From NCBI RefSeq assembly GCF_026127265.1, contig NZ_WWFG01000003.1, positions 62,001 to 126,000 on the forward strand: DNA of 64,000 nucleotides, in the 5' to 3' direction. A program made the translations under genes and the position numbers. The DNA is from Nostoc sp. KVJ3. Its GTDB lineage: Bacteria > Cyanobacteriota > Cyanobacteriia > Cyanobacteriales > Nostocaceae. Shown here piece after piece: positions 8,948 to 17,787 of this stretch; the first letter of the stretch is position 1; each line of letters begins with the position of its first letter. Under the pieces are notes generated by a model. That model was not told where the DNA came from and ran no database searches. It was given only the letters and a program-made list of their open reading frames with translations.

Positions 8948-10021
8948 TTACCTAAACTTGAAAGACATGACCGTAGCTTTCGATAAGCCCACGTCGTCAG
9001 TCGCAAGTGATTGTAGATTGCGTTGTTCATCTAACAACTTGATGCGGATCTCTTGCATTTTTTGCTGTAATTGACTGCGCGTATCTGAACCAAGATTCTT
9101 CGACTCAATCGCCGGATCGTTAACTATAGAATCTAAGTGCGCCATCATCGCCTCCAAGCTACTGCCAGCCTCCGGGTCAGCATTCGCTAGCAAAACCTGA
9201 ACCTTCATCAGATGGCGTTGCATTTTCTTTTTAAACTGGATTGGCTTGCGTCCTGGCTCCCAGTCGCTTAATTCTTCAAGCAACTGCGCGGCGAGTTGTT
9301 CACCACCTGCCAGGGCAGATTCCCTTAATCGTTGCTCCAGATTTTGGTCATACTGTTGGATGAACTTGGTAATCTGGTCAAGACATTCGGCTTGTTGCTG
9401 ATTGAGTTGTTCGGACAATGCTGGGATAATCACCGGGCGACCAATAATGACTTGCAAATAGTCTTCGAGGTCAGTTAGAGTCGGAAATGCTCTTAACAAG
9501 TTGCCTTTGACTGATTCTTGCTTATCCTGTGCTAATTCCCAAGTGTTAAGTGAGAGGAACTGGTCAATTCGCTCTTGATAATCAACCAACCCAGCTTCAT
9601 AATCAGCTTTTAATTGATTGCGTAAACCAGGGGCGATATTATCTCTGATATTGATTAACTGATTCCACACGAGTGGAGCTAAATCAATCGGACAAATCCA
9701 GTCACCAGTATCACTACTCATCCACTCCTGAACTGAGGCGATTTCTTGACGAAGTTGTGCGGCAGCTTCATCCAGCTTCTTAAATACCTTGATTCCCCGC
9801 AAACCGACTTCGGAATTTGTGACTTTAACGAGGTCTGATTCAATTTCAGAAACTTCAGCTTTTAGCACATCTGCCCATTTAGGTGCGGCAGACTTTGTAC
9901 TATTCTTTAGCTGGATACGAAAGCGAATGCGGGTTTTATTTAATTGCGAGAAATTGTGGCGCTCGACTACTGCATCAGTTAGGAAATTTGCAACAATAAG
10001 GTTGTCAATTGCTTGTACCAT
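8948..10021 (-). CDS. Coiled-coil protein of unknown function, first large gene of the AAA+ cluster
   Basis: The 357-residue product is highly helical and charged, with long heptad-like stretches (about 50-110, 195-270 and 300-345). It has no recognisable enzymatic motif, signal peptide or membrane segment. The ATG at 10021 is preferred because TGAGGT lies 9 bases upstream; a 15-base longer reading lacks such a site. It is followed 111 bp later by the Ycf35-like gene. A structural or adaptor role for the ATPase is inference from position only. Confidence 0.65.
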   Translation of the reverse strand: MVQAIDNLIVANFLTDAVVERHNFSQLNKTRIRFRIQLKNSTKSAAPKWADVLKAEVSEIESDLVKVTNSEVGLRGIKVFKKLDEAAAQLRQEIASVQEWMSSDTGDWICPIDLAPLVWNQLINIRDNIAPGLRNQLKADYEAGLVDYQERIDQFLSLNTWELAQDKQESVKGNLLRAFPTLTDLEDYLQVIIGRPVIIPALSEQLNQQQAECLDQITKFIQQYDQNLEQRLRESALAGGEQLAAQLLEELSDWEPGRKPIQFKKKMQRHLMKVQVLLANADPEAGSSLEAMMAHLDSIVNDPAIESKNLGSDTRSQLQQKMQEIRIKLLDEQRNLQSLATDDVGLSKATVMSFKFR

Positions 10022-10189
10022 GATTATTGACCTCAATCATTATTTTTCACTTTCGATTAAGCGAAGCTTTCTTTGTGGTGATTTCTCAAGAGAGCGAATG
10101 TCTGTAGTAGCTCTATAGATTACTTTTGTAGAGCCTTTTTGTAGCCGAATATGCCTTTTAATGACTGGTGGTTTATGTATCGACATAAC

Positions 10190-10459
10190 TCAAAATAGTT
10201 GAAGTTGCTGTGAATTATCCTGTACCACAGGTTTTTGATAAACCATGCCTTCGACCTCATAACATCGAGTCATAAGTTTGTTTCGGTTTAGCCGAAAGCT
10301 GGCTTTTTTCTTTTGATTTGGCAGAGGGACAAATAGATACTGTGGATGTTGGATAGTACCTGCATCGCCTAAGTATCGACAATGTGTACCATTAATTTGG
10401 TAAACTTTTGATGAGCTTAATAGTGTCGCGTCATACACTTTAATCAAATTTGTTTCCAT
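10190..10459 (-). CDS. Small basic protein of unknown function
   Basis: This 89-residue protein contains the segments KVYDATLLSSSKVYQING and LFVPLPNQKKKASFRLNRNK, giving a basic middle that could bind nucleic acid. No family is recognised. It is on the same strand as the AAA+ cluster, 168 bp upstream of the coiled-coil gene. Confidence 0.5.
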   Translation of the reverse strand: METNLIKVYDATLLSSSKVYQINGTHCRYLGDAGTIQHPQYLFVPLPNQKKKASFRLNRNKLMTRCYEVEGMVYQKPVVQDNSQQLQLF

Positions 10460-10511
10460 CTGATTAGTATTGAAGTAGAGTGTGTGATAATCTTTTGTGG
10501 AATCGATTTTC

Positions 10512-10546
10512 CTCTCCAGTCAGACTGATTAAATGTGACTGGAGAG
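10512..10546. terminator. Inverted repeat between two small minus-strand genes
   Basis: An 11-bp perfect stem (CTCTCCAGTCA at 10512-10522, complement at 10536-10546) with a 13-base loop. The T-run lies on the plus-strand side, while both flanking genes are on the minus strand, so it is a weak terminator for the gene at 10604-10876 or an mRNA-stabilising hairpin. Confidence 0.4.
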
Positions 10547-10603
10547 TTTTTCACGCATAATTCGTTACCTTTGCGTTAATTATTGATTGAGAGTGACAGG
10601 AGA

Positions 10604-10876
10604 TTACAGATAGAAATGCTCAAAAATCTGGTGAAGTTTTTCCTGATCTTCATCAGGCAGAGCATTAAAATCAAACTCGTCTGATTCCCAAACTTCATCA
10701 ATACTGGTAGACTCATCGATAATATTTGCAATCAAACAAGATTCATTGTCATAGTTACAGCCATTTGCTAAAAGCCACGGCAGAATTCCTTTAGATTGCA
10801 ATAATTTCTCAATGTCGAACGAGTCAGAAAACTGCTGTAAGTTTTCGATACTAGGGTGAACGATTGTTGTAGTCAT
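10604..10876 (-). CDS. Small acidic protein of unknown function
   Basis: A 90-residue, very acidic protein (about 20 D/E) with a segment DESTSIDEVWESDEFDFNAL near the middle. No motif recognised. It is on the same strand as its neighbours and 98 bp after the gene at 10975-11532. Acidic small proteins in such settings are sometimes DNA mimics or antitoxin-like, but nothing here proves this. Confidence 0.5.
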   Translation of the reverse strand: MTTTIVHPSIENLQQFSDSFDIEKLLQSKGILPWLLANGCNYDNESCLIANIIDESTSIDEVWESDEFDFNALPDEDQEKLHQIFEHFYL

Positions 10877-10974
10877 TTATTGTTATTGGTAGTGGTGAGT
10901 ACACAGCACGGCAAGCTTTAGACAAGGCTTAAGCAACTTCTAATTACAGTTGCCTAAACCCTGTTTACAACGAG

Positions 10975-11532
10975 TTAAAAGGCAATCTCATTCGCCGCTT
11001 TTGTTACAGCTAAAGCCTGTTTACTGACCTCTCGCCACTCTGTTTGCTCGTTGTAAGATGCCATAACTAATTCCGACTCTACCCATACGCGACAGAACAA
11101 CACATTTTCATCGGTTGTCCCTGCCTGTGGCTGTAGTGTGATGGGAGAATATAGTTGTTGTGGAGTAAGAGTTGCGATCGCGGCTAATACAGATTTAGCA
11201 AAGTGAGTATCATGCCCACTTTCTAATATATAGGGTCTGTCTGCTTGAATTGTAATCAGCAACTTGTAAACTTCTTTACCTCTGCGCTCACACTTCTCAA
11301 ATTTGAGTTCTTTTAGATATCCAGTTAAGGCAGTTTGGGTAATCGCACTTGCTTCACTGTTGTTTAGGGTATACCACAGTGAACCATTGTGACGATTGCA
11401 GTAGATTTTGCAACTGCCAGCATCAGAGTGCAATCCCAGTTTTGGTTTATTGATTGAAGCGACCAACTGTTTGAGTAGTTCCTCTTGGCGCATCAAAGCA
11501 GCAAGTAATTCAGAGTTTTCTTGAGGGTTCAT
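10975..11532 (-). CDS. Unknown protein, paralogue of the 27477-28319 product
   Basis: The 185-residue product shares a clear pattern with the plus-strand protein at 27477-28319: LWYTL against VWYKF, ALTGYLKEL against ALTGYLSEL, a following lysine/glycine-rich strand, ITIQADRPYI against IVISADELYI, then G-x-x-T-x-FAKS and a C-terminal VFCRVW/VFCNLY segment. The N-terminal 35 residues are a short helical stretch (LLAALMRQEELLKQLVASI). No known domain name comes to mind. Having two copies on either side of the plasmid backbone suggests a plasmid-maintenance or DNA-metabolism role, but this is inference. Confidence 0.65.
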   Translation of the reverse strand: MNPQENSELLAALMRQEELLKQLVASINKPKLGLHSDAGSCKIYCNRHNGSLWYTLNNSEASAITQTALTGYLKELKFEKCERRGKEVYKLLITIQADRPYILESGHDTHFAKSVLAAIATLTPQQLYSPITLQPQAGTTDENVLFCRVWVESELVMASYNEQTEWREVSKQALAVTKAANEIAF

Positions 11533-11605
11533 TTGTTTATACCAAAAGCATTTTCACTTTTGCATTGGCGCAGCCGTTTAATTGTGATATATGAAGCGTA
11601 GAGCC

Positions 11606-11647
11606 AATAAAATAGCACTCTTGATTTCCCAAAAGTGCTGTTTTATT
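11606..11647. terminator. Rho-independent-type terminator
   Basis: Arms at 11606-11619 and 11634-11647 form a 14-base stem with one mismatch (core AGCACT/AGTGCT) flanked by A-rich and T-rich tracts on both sides. It lies between the end of the minus-strand gene at 11671-12573 and the start of the next minus-strand gene, as expected for a terminator of the former. Confidence 0.7.
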
Positions 11648-11670
11648 GCTCATTATTTGCCCTGTACAGG

Positions 11671-12573
11671 TTATTCGTGTGAATTAAATCTTGCTAACAA
11701 CTCTTCACGGGATAAACTAGACAATTCCAGTAAAAATCTTGCAAAGTCATCTGGTGCTAACTGCAACAAATTATTGACCACTCTTGAGAGTTCTTCATCC
11801 ACAGAACCAAACCTAAATCTTAACAAGTTTTCTACAACTTGGCGGCGTTCTTGCTCCACTCCCTCCTGTACCGCTTGCGCTCTTGCTTCTTCGTAAGCTT
11901 GAGTTAAGTTCATGATCAACTCCTGGTCATCTTCAGTTAAATCTGTTTGTGTCATTACACTGATACGCCACCTGTAAACCATTTCAAGAACATTACGGCG
12001 GACAAGATTCTCTGGTGGAAGGGCAACTAGTTCACTTACTGCTTGGATTTGTACTTTTCCCCGACCCAACAGCCTAAACCATAGCGTCTCTGAAGTAACT
12101 GGTAGTTGGTTAATAGCTACTATTGCAATTCTAAAAACATTAGGCAGAAAGTATATTCCAGTAGTCCAGTTTTCTAGCTCTAATTGTGCGCCAAAACCTT
12201 TGAGTAAATCTTGGGAAGCTGATGGCACTACAATCCATAAACGAGGTAAATCATTATCATCTAAAGTTTTCCCTTCTGCCGATGCATGACAGTTCAAAGT
12301 TGAAAAGACACTTAAAAGTTTATGTAGGCAGCTTCGGACTTCTGTTTCACCAATTTGCTCATAATAAACTTCTATTGAACAATCACTTTGAGCAACTTTA
12401 GCAAGTAATCCAAGTGAGTGTCTTTCGGTTTGAATTGTCCCTTTCGGAAAAAACAGAACAATTCCCCGCCTTTCTGAACCGGTTATTACGCCGCTAACTT
12501 CTACACTACCTAATGGTGAAAGCAAGCCTTCGAGATAATGCTCAACAAACAGACTATAAAATTTTTGGGTCAT
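11671..12573 (-). CDS. DUF4351-containing Rpn-like protein
   Basis: The 300-residue protein has an N-terminal alpha/beta part (VEHYLEGLLSPLGSVEVSG) and a C-terminal segment beginning FRFGSVDEELSRVVNNLLQL and ending LSREELLARF. That segment matches the short helical DUF4351 tail common in cyanobacterial proteins of the Rpn/PD-(D/E)XK-like group. The usual nuclease motif is not obvious to me in the N-terminal half, so an enzymatic role is uncertain. Such genes are very numerous and mobile in Nostocales. The Uma2-type gene lies upstream on the same strand. Confidence 0.6.
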   Translation of the reverse strand: MTQKFYSLFVEHYLEGLLSPLGSVEVSGVITGSERRGIVLFFPKGTIQTERHSLGLLAKVAQSDCSIEVYYEQIGETEVRSCLHKLLSVFSTLNCHASAEGKTLDDNDLPRLWIVVPSASQDLLKGFGAQLELENWTTGIYFLPNVFRIAIVAINQLPVTSETLWFRLLGRGKVQIQAVSELVALPPENLVRRNVLEMVYRWRISVMTQTDLTEDDQELIMNLTQAYEEARAQAVQEGVEQERRQVVENLLRFRFGSVDEELSRVVNNLLQLAPDDFARFLLELSSLSREELLARFNSHE

Positions 12574-12650
12574 TCAAAGGACAAATTGCGAAGGATAGTT
12601 TATACCAATACCAAAATCGCTTTCGTTGACTTGGAAAGTATTAGTCTTAA

Positions 12651-13268
12651 TCAATACTGTCCTAAAGCAGCTTGAAAAACTTGTTCAGCAGTCAAATTTA
12701 GCTCTCTTAAAGTAGGTGATTGAATCCGGTCATTTCCTCGAAATTGAGTAACTTGATATTCACCTTCGACTAAAGCATAAACTGATATTGTCGGTTGTTT
12801 AGGATTCCCAATAAACCGCTTTCCACCAAGAGCAGCATAGTCAACAATCCAATATTCTGGAATCCCAATTTCCTCGTACTCACCAAATTTAAGGAAATAA
12901 TCATCACGCCAATTTGTACTTACAACTTCCACGGCTAATGGAATTGATTCTGCTTGAGTAACTGTTGATGCTCTTTTCCATAGTGGTTCATTGACCAAGT
13001 TAGGAAGATTCAATACTAATACATCTGGAATATAACCAGATTTCCTATCAACTGATTTGACTAATACTTGACCAGGAATAGTATAAGCTAGATTAAACCT
13101 GCGAATCTCAAAATTGAGTTCTCTAATCAAAAATGCTCTAACTAGCTCATGTTCTCCTGTTGGTTGCATTTCTACTATTACTCCTTTGTATAATTCATAT
13201 CTGCCATTTTCTGGTTTCCACTCTAGAAATTCTTCAAAAGTAACTGGTTCTGGTAAAGCTTGAAACAT
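12651..13268 (-). CDS. Uma2 family (DUF820) putative restriction-endonuclease-fold protein
   Basis: The 205-residue product follows the Uma2 plan: FEEFLEWKPENGRYELYKGVIVEM at the N-terminus, PDVLVLNL in the centre (the Asp of the PD motif), a core strand IPLAVEVVSTNWRDDY with the E-x-V of the nuclease fold, and IPEYWIVDYAAL thereafter. These are the family's conserved positions for a PD-(D/E)XK-like site. The family is greatly expanded in cyanobacteria and its biological role is unproven. It runs in the same direction as, and 77 bp upstream of, the DUF4351 gene. Confidence 0.85.
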   Translation of the reverse strand: MFQALPEPVTFEEFLEWKPENGRYELYKGVIVEMQPTGEHELVRAFLIRELNFEIRRFNLAYTIPGQVLVKSVDRKSGYIPDVLVLNLPNLVNEPLWKRASTVTQAESIPLAVEVVSTNWRDDYFLKFGEYEEIGIPEYWIVDYAALGGKRFIGNPKQPTISVYALVEGEYQVTQFRGNDRIQSPTLRELNLTAEQVFQAALGQY

Positions 13269-13431
13269 CGTATTATCTCTTCAAGTTTGAACTGATGCCG
13301 ACGTAATGTTTGATCGCGCAAAAATTTTAGATTTGCTTCTATCTTTACATTTAAATAAAGGATCTCGTTCTCAAATTGCTAGGTGTACAGTTTTCTAATT
13401 TCTCCTGTCCACTGTTCAGATTTCTTTAATC

Positions 13432-14229
13432 TTACGCTACCGCTAACTCTAAGCTAACGTGTGGCACTTCACTAGTCACCGGAGCTAGGGCAAAGGATTC
13501 AACAACCTCCTTGACACTCCAATAGCGTACTCCATCTGTACATTGCCAGTAGTAGGTCTTGGGGTCGTTTTCCCATAATTCATCAACGTTTCTGACCTTG
13601 AAGACAATTTCTAAGAACTCACCATCTAGATATACGTTGTGAGCCGTCTGAAGGTCAGTGCGCCCTACATAGGTCAGTCGATAGCCGTCTACTGGTTCGC
13701 ACAAGTCTTCTGCACGAGTCCCGCGATACCCACAGTTACCGCACCCATGTCCTTCGCAGTCTGGACAGATGGCAGCAGGCATATTCCACTTCGGCAGGGT
13801 GAAGTCCCATTCAGCCGGTGGCGTTAATATTCGAGCTTTGTGAGAGATATAACAACCAGCGTGACCGATTACTTTATCAGAATGGTATTGGACGCTCAAC
13901 GATAACCAATCACAATCACCCAACAAGCCAATTTTCTCAGCAGCTTGTTTCAATTCCCTTTCTTCTTTGTGATTGCGCTTTACTGGAGCAGAAAGACTCG
14001 CTTTTACCTCTGCAACAGCGCGTTTGAATGATTGTTTGTGGTATCGAGCATAACCGTGGGTCATTTTTACCCACACGATATCATCCGAGTTTATCCAGAT
14101 AGTCACTACATCTTCGGGCTTGCACTCTTTTGAGTAGTCTGACTGATTGACGATAGTTGCGATGATTTGGCGATCCTGTGTGGTTAACGGATCTTTTGTT
14201 GGCGTAGGGGTTGAAACTTGTGTAATCAT
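13432..14229 (-). CDS. Unknown protein with a DnaJ-type cysteine cluster
   Basis: I start the product at ATG 14229 (265 residues) because AAGAGGT lies 8 bases upstream; a reading from 14310 adds 27 residues without support. A central CPDCEGHGCGNCGYRG segment (about residues 162-177) has the CxxCxGxGC and CGYxG spacing of DnaJ-like zinc fingers, suggesting one bound zinc. The rest has no recognised domain. The N-terminus contains a motif with several basic residues (GYARYHKQSFKRAV) that could contact nucleic acid. Function unknown. Confidence 0.6.
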   Translation of the reverse strand: MITQVSTPTPTKDPLTTQDRQIIATIVNQSDYSKECKPEDVVTIWINSDDIVWVKMTHGYARYHKQSFKRAVAEVKASLSAPVKRNHKEERELKQAAEKIGLLGDCDWLSLSVQYHSDKVIGHAGCYISHKARILTPPAEWDFTLPKWNMPAAICPDCEGHGCGNCGYRGTRAEDLCEPVDGYRLTYVGRTDLQTAHNVYLDGEFLEIVFKVRNVDELWENDPKTYYWQCTDGVRYWSVKEVVESFALAPVTSEVPHVSLELAVA

Positions 14230-14696
14230 TAGAAAATACCTCTTAAATGGGTAAAAAGGCGATCGCAGACTTTCCACGGTGAGCGATCGCCTTTTGTTTT
14301 GCGTGAACAACGTTGTGGTTTACCGCAACGCTCTCAAAAAGATTTGGCGTAGCCTCATATTTCTGAATTTCAGTTATTTTCTAGCAAGAATTCACAGCAC
14401 AAGGCTCTAGAGAAGGTATTGAGCGGCTGCGCTAATTGCAGTATGAGTGGATTTATTGAGTGATCTTGAGTATCTCCTCCAGCCGACTTTACCTGGCGTA
14501 CCTTGTGCTATACGACGGGGGGTTCTTGTTTCTCAAATCTATGTTTTGTGTTATCAAATCTGGGTTTGGGGTTGAGCGCTTCTTTGTTTTTCAAAAGAGG
14601 CATCGCGCTCGTCTCCTCTCTTATGATTACTATATTACTACGCTCACCAGTGATTGTCAAGTAGTTTTTTACTGGTGAGCGTAGTAGACAAATCTC
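14230..14696. other. 467-bp region without a gene, with a 16-bp inverted repeat
   Basis: No convincing coding sequence lies here. It contains HIP1 octamers near 14260-14290 and a perfect 16-bp inverted repeat (arms 14636-14651 and 14671-14686, arm beginning TACTACGCTCACC). The repeat is immediately downstream of the stop of the minus-strand HTH gene, so terminator or regulator-binding roles are both possible. Confidence 0.5.
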
Positions 14697-15029
14697 TTAG
14701 CTGTTGTAATCTATGTTCCAAATAAGTGAAGTGATATCCCCATCTAAAGCAGCACAAAGTTTCTCTAGAATTTCTGTACTAACAGTCATCTGAGTTGGTT
14801 TCTTTGGTTTGTTAATAAAGACATGAGGAGTCTCTAGCTGCTGAATATAAGCCACAGAAACTCCCACAGCATCAGATAGCTTTTGTCTACTATATCCAGC
14901 TTTCTCTCTAAGCTCCCTGAGTTTTTGGGCATTTTCTTCATTCCACCTAAACGCAGCGATGGGTGTTACATCTACTGTGATATTCATTTTTACTTTAATT
15001 TTATTTTCACTGCGCTCGCCAGTTGACAT
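14697..15029 (-). CDS. XRE-type helix-turn-helix regulator
   Basis: The HTH segment LRELREKAGYSRQKLSDAVG with VSVAYIQQLE (about residues 36-66) is a standard XRE/Cro fold, followed by a C-terminal LCAALDGDITSLIW helix pair. The upstream DNA has TTGACA in the right place for a -35 box at 15057-15052. Transcription would then start near 15024, making the internal ATG at 14987 the more likely start than 15029. TTGACA and TGTCAA (15023-15028 and 15052-15057) form an inverted pair around the promoter, a plausible autoregulatory operator. Confidence 0.75.
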   Translation of the reverse strand: MSTGERSENKIKVKMNITVDVTPIAAFRWNEENAQKLRELREKAGYSRQKLSDAVGVSVAYIQQLETPHVFINKPKKPTQMTVSTEILEKLCAALDGDITSLIWNIDYNS

Positions 15030-15057
15030 GATAATATTATTAATATACTGGTGTCAA
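15023..15057 (-). promoter_or_regulatory. Promoter and possible operator of the HTH gene
   Basis: On the minus strand TTGACA (15057-15052) is followed after 15-17 bases by AT-rich TATTAT/TTATCA hexamers. The same hexamer in inverted form (15023-15028) makes a symmetrical site across the promoter. Autoregulation by the adjacent XRE protein is inference. Confidence 0.45.
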
Positions 15058-15242
15058 CCATAAGGCTACACCAAGCAAAGGTGAAAGCGATCGCTTGCCC
15101 ATTAGCAATGCGATCGTTTAGCTCAATTCATTTATTCACAACAAAGTGAACTAATTACAATGCTGACACACTTTTGACGTGATTCAGAAATCAGCCAAAT
15201 GCCTCAGTCTGGGCAGATAGGCAAATACGCGATTGATAATCG

Positions 15243-15695
15243 TCATACACTAACATTGACTAAATCAACATCAGCAAGCCATATTGTTCTGCTTTGGGCA
15301 GACACTTCTTCTAAAATTGGAGAGCGCCACTCTACCCCATAAAGCCAATTATCTTTGAGGCGAAAAATCCCTTGAATAATACGGCGTGTAGGCTGTTCAC
15401 CAAAATCAACCTCAACTATATCCCCCAATTTAAAAGCTGGAGTAAAAACAGTGGACTTTTCTAGTATATTTGTTCTATGAAATTCTTGTTCAGCTAAGTA
15501 GAGAGTTTCACTCTGGCAAACAATTGCATAAATCCATTGCTGTCTTTCCCACTGAACACCACAGCAGTAGCCTGACAAGTCTGAGATTGGCAACAAAACT
15601 TTTTCTAATATTCTTACTGCTACTGGAGGCATGGTCTGACCCCACTCAGGAGAAATATGCCAACAGGATTCTAAAGCGGTAATTTGGTTAATCAT
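15243..15695 (-). CDS. DUF1392-like cyanobacterial protein
   Basis: The 150-residue protein has the features I associate with DUF1392, a Nostoc-restricted family: SCWHISPEWGQTMPPVAVRI near the start, CCGVQWERQQWIY in the centre, and FKLGDIVEVDFG with RRIIQGIFRLKDNWLYGVEW in the second half. The GDxVEV...YGVEW part resembles a small SH3-like barrel. Its role is unknown. It stands alone between a regulator and a LOG-like gene, all on the minus strand. Confidence 0.65.
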   Translation of the reverse strand: MINQITALESCWHISPEWGQTMPPVAVRILEKVLLPISDLSGYCCGVQWERQQWIYAIVCQSETLYLAEQEFHRTNILEKSTVFTPAFKLGDIVEVDFGEQPTRRIIQGIFRLKDNWLYGVEWRSPILEEVSAQSRTIWLADVDLVNVSV

Positions 15696-15858
15696 CTGGG
15701 AATGTAGTTCTCTTTTTTATACATACACTCACTTGCTTCAGTCTGATCCGGAATATAATTAAAATTTCGGGAAGCTAAGGCAACAGATGGGAATTCAAAC
15801 CCAATCAATTCGAGAGCCTCCCAATTTGAGAAGACTTTACTGATACACTAATTCGTAA

Positions 15859-16347
15859 CTAAGATAAAATTATTTTGGCAGTAGCGATCGCCTGCTCCAC
15901 ACTCTCCACAATATAAACATTTTCTGGCGACATTTTTTTAAAGAAAAGTTGACTTTCTTCATCATTATTCAACAAAATTACTTGCTTATTGGCTTTCAAA
16001 GCTAGAGCAATTTCTGAAGCGGTTCCTGCACCCATCCCGCAAGCAATTACCACATCACTGGTAAGAACGTTAATATTGTTTCTAGAATTACCCATGTGTG
16101 TGAAAATAGCAATATCCACCCAAGAGGACATACCATCCTGATTTTCACCTGGAAGAATACCAATAGTTAAACCATCAGCAGATTTTGCACCTTTACTTAC
16201 TGCATCCATTACCCCTACATTTCTACCACCAGTGAGTAAAACCCATCCTTGTTTGGCAATAAATTGACCTAATATATAAGCATTTTGTAAATCATTTGCT
16301 GTCGCATTTTCTCCTCTCCCCATAACCCCAATAATAATTCTTCGCAT
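15859..16347 (-). CDS. TIGR00725/LOG-like Rossmann-fold protein
   Basis: The 162-residue product starts MRRIIIGVMGRG and carries LTGGRNVGVMDAVSKGA (about residues 39-55) and GMGAGTASEIALAL (about 103-116). These correspond to the nucleotide-binding glycine-rich loop and the PGGxGTxxE-like motif of the LOG/'lysine decarboxylase' superfamily. In this short TIGR00725 branch the second motif reads GMGAGTASE. LOG proteins release cytokinin-type bases from nucleotides, but this branch is uncharacterised and molybdenum-cofactor-carrier or nucleotide-hydrolase roles are also proposed. It is an isolated gene. Confidence 0.8.
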   Translation of the reverse strand: MRRIIIGVMGRGENATANDLQNAYILGQFIAKQGWVLLTGGRNVGVMDAVSKGAKSADGLTIGILPGENQDGMSSWVDIAIFTHMGNSRNNINVLTSDVVIACGMGAGTASEIALALKANKQVILLNNDEESQLFFKKMSPENVYIVESVEQAIATAKIILS

Positions 16348-16599
16348 AAAATTTCAGATGATACTGCTTTTGGGCGACAAGTCAAAGCTTTTTCCATAAA
16401 AGGGCAATTGGCTGAGGCGTTAGTAGGAATTTGAATGACACATTAATCAGAGTATAAATTAGTGCAGAGAAACTTCTATTTAATACAGCGATGGCTGCGC
16501 CAACGCCTGCCGGAGTACGCCCGAATGCGAACAGCGCCTCAATTCTAGAGAAGGGCTGTAAGGGTTCTGCAAAGCTTTGCAATCAAACCAAAATTTTAA

Positions 16600-16791
16600 T
16601 TAAATATCAATATTTATCTGTTCTATCTGTCTAGCAGCTTTATCCCAAAGCTTTGCAGAAGCCTCATCTTTCCAATGATTTCTGAGATTTTCTGCTTTTT
16701 TATGACTGATTCGTTCTAACATTTCTAGAACTGCGGCTAATGTTAATTGATCAACAATTGCCTCTAAAGACTCCATATATTCTTTTGTCAT
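16600..16791 (-). CDS. Small helical protein of unknown function
   Basis: The 63-residue product is almost wholly helical (MESLEAIVDQLTLAAVLEML then RISHKKAENLRNHWKDEASAKLWDKAARQIEQINI). It lies 18 bp downstream of the methyltransferase gene in the same direction. The pattern resembles small conserved cyanobacterial proteins, with no known role. The region just downstream (about 16465-16580) is a dispersed repeat. Confidence 0.55.
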   Translation of the reverse strand: MTKEYMESLEAIVDQLTLAAVLEMLERISHKKAENLRNHWKDEASAKLWDKAARQIEQINIDI

Positions 16792-16809
16792 AACTAACCT
16801 CTTGAATAA

Positions 16810-17787
16810 CTATTTTGGTTTTCGGCTGATAATAGTACGATGACGAGGATCGCTAGCAATTGTAATTGCTTTCTCAAAGCCCACTTGTTCTAACACAGTT
16901 TCAATATCAAAACTATAGTAATCGTCACTCCAAGGTTCTGTACTTTTCATTAAAGTAAAGAGGATAGGTGAAAGGTTTTGAATTACAGGAGATTTCGGAT
17001 TGTTATCTACTAATGCAATACAACCACCTGGGCGCAGCAGCCGTAATGCTTCTGTGAAAATTTCCTTGCTTGCATTATGCGGAAGTTCATGGGTGACAAA
17101 CTGAAGAGTTACCAAGTCAAAAGAATTAGCAAGTAATCCTGTATTTTCTGCTGTAGCGTGTATCCACTTATATATCTCACCATTTTTATCTAAACTTTTG
17201 GCAACAGTGAGCATATAAGGAGATAAATCAAGACCAACAGTACAGACAGACTGCTCTTGTTTTTTTTGATAGTAACGATGTAGCGTTAGAGTAGAAATGC
17301 CCACTGAACACCCGATATCTAGTATATCCCGCACTGGTTGAGGTACATAAGTTCCCAAAACATTGTGAAAACTTTCTCTGAGTCTTTCATGAGCAGATGA
17401 CCAAGTTAGATTTTCTTTAGGCCACACCCGTAATGCCATTGAATACGTAGCACTAGGAGCTTCAAAAGCTGCTTGCCAGCAAAGATTACCTTGTTCGTAA
17501 GCATGAAATGGTACTTGATAGTAATCGGGGTAAACAATACCAGAATTGATTATTGTTGATAGCTGCTGTTTTATCCCCGATGCTTCTAGTTCTTCGTAAT
17601 TTTTTCTCCAGGGAATACCTTTCTTCTCAGCAGTTTTAATTAATACTTGCCTTGCTTGGTTCTTCATTAACTTATAAATAGGTCTAGTTTGGATCAGTAA
17701 GTTAACAAATTTTGAAAGCAATCCTGACCCCGCCCAATCCGGCTTAGTTTTTGTGTTCATTTTTGAGTTTAATAAGAAAGTATTCAA
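16810..17787 (-). CDS. Class I SAM-dependent methyltransferase
   Basis: A 325-residue protein with SAM-binding motif I VRDILDIGCSVGISTLTLH (about residues 158-176). An acidic loop VGLDLSPYML follows with the SAM-ribose-binding aspartate, then FDLVTLQFVTHELP (motif II region) and LRPGGCIALVDNN (motif III). The N-terminal 140 residues are helical with basic segments and probably recognise the substrate. This is close to cyanobacterial methyltransferases of unknown substrate, possibly lipid or quinone related. The start at 17787 has no strong Shine-Dalgarno; an internal ATG nine codons in is equally possible. Confidence 0.8.
   Translation of the reverse strand: MNTFLLNSKMNTKTKPDWAGSGLLSKFVNLLIQTRPIYKLMKNQARQVLIKTAEKKGIPWRKNYEELEASGIKQQLSTIINSGIVYPDYYQVPFHAYEQGNLCWQAAFEAPSATYSMALRVWPKENLTWSSAHERLRESFHNVLGTYVPQPVRDILDIGCSVGISTLTLHRYYQKKQEQSVCTVGLDLSPYMLTVAKSLDKNGEIYKWIHATAENTGLLANSFDLVTLQFVTHELPHNASKEIFTEALRLLRPGGCIALVDNNPKSPVIQNLSPILFTLMKSTEPWSDDYYSFDIETVLEQVGFEKAITIASDPRHRTIISRKPK

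Noticed and set aside
16382..16582. Minus-strand frame with AFGRTPAGVGAAIAVLNRSF
   Set aside because: It is the translation of a dispersed Nostoc repeat (CTGCCGGAGTACGCC type) commonly mis-annotated as a gene; no ribosome-binding site.
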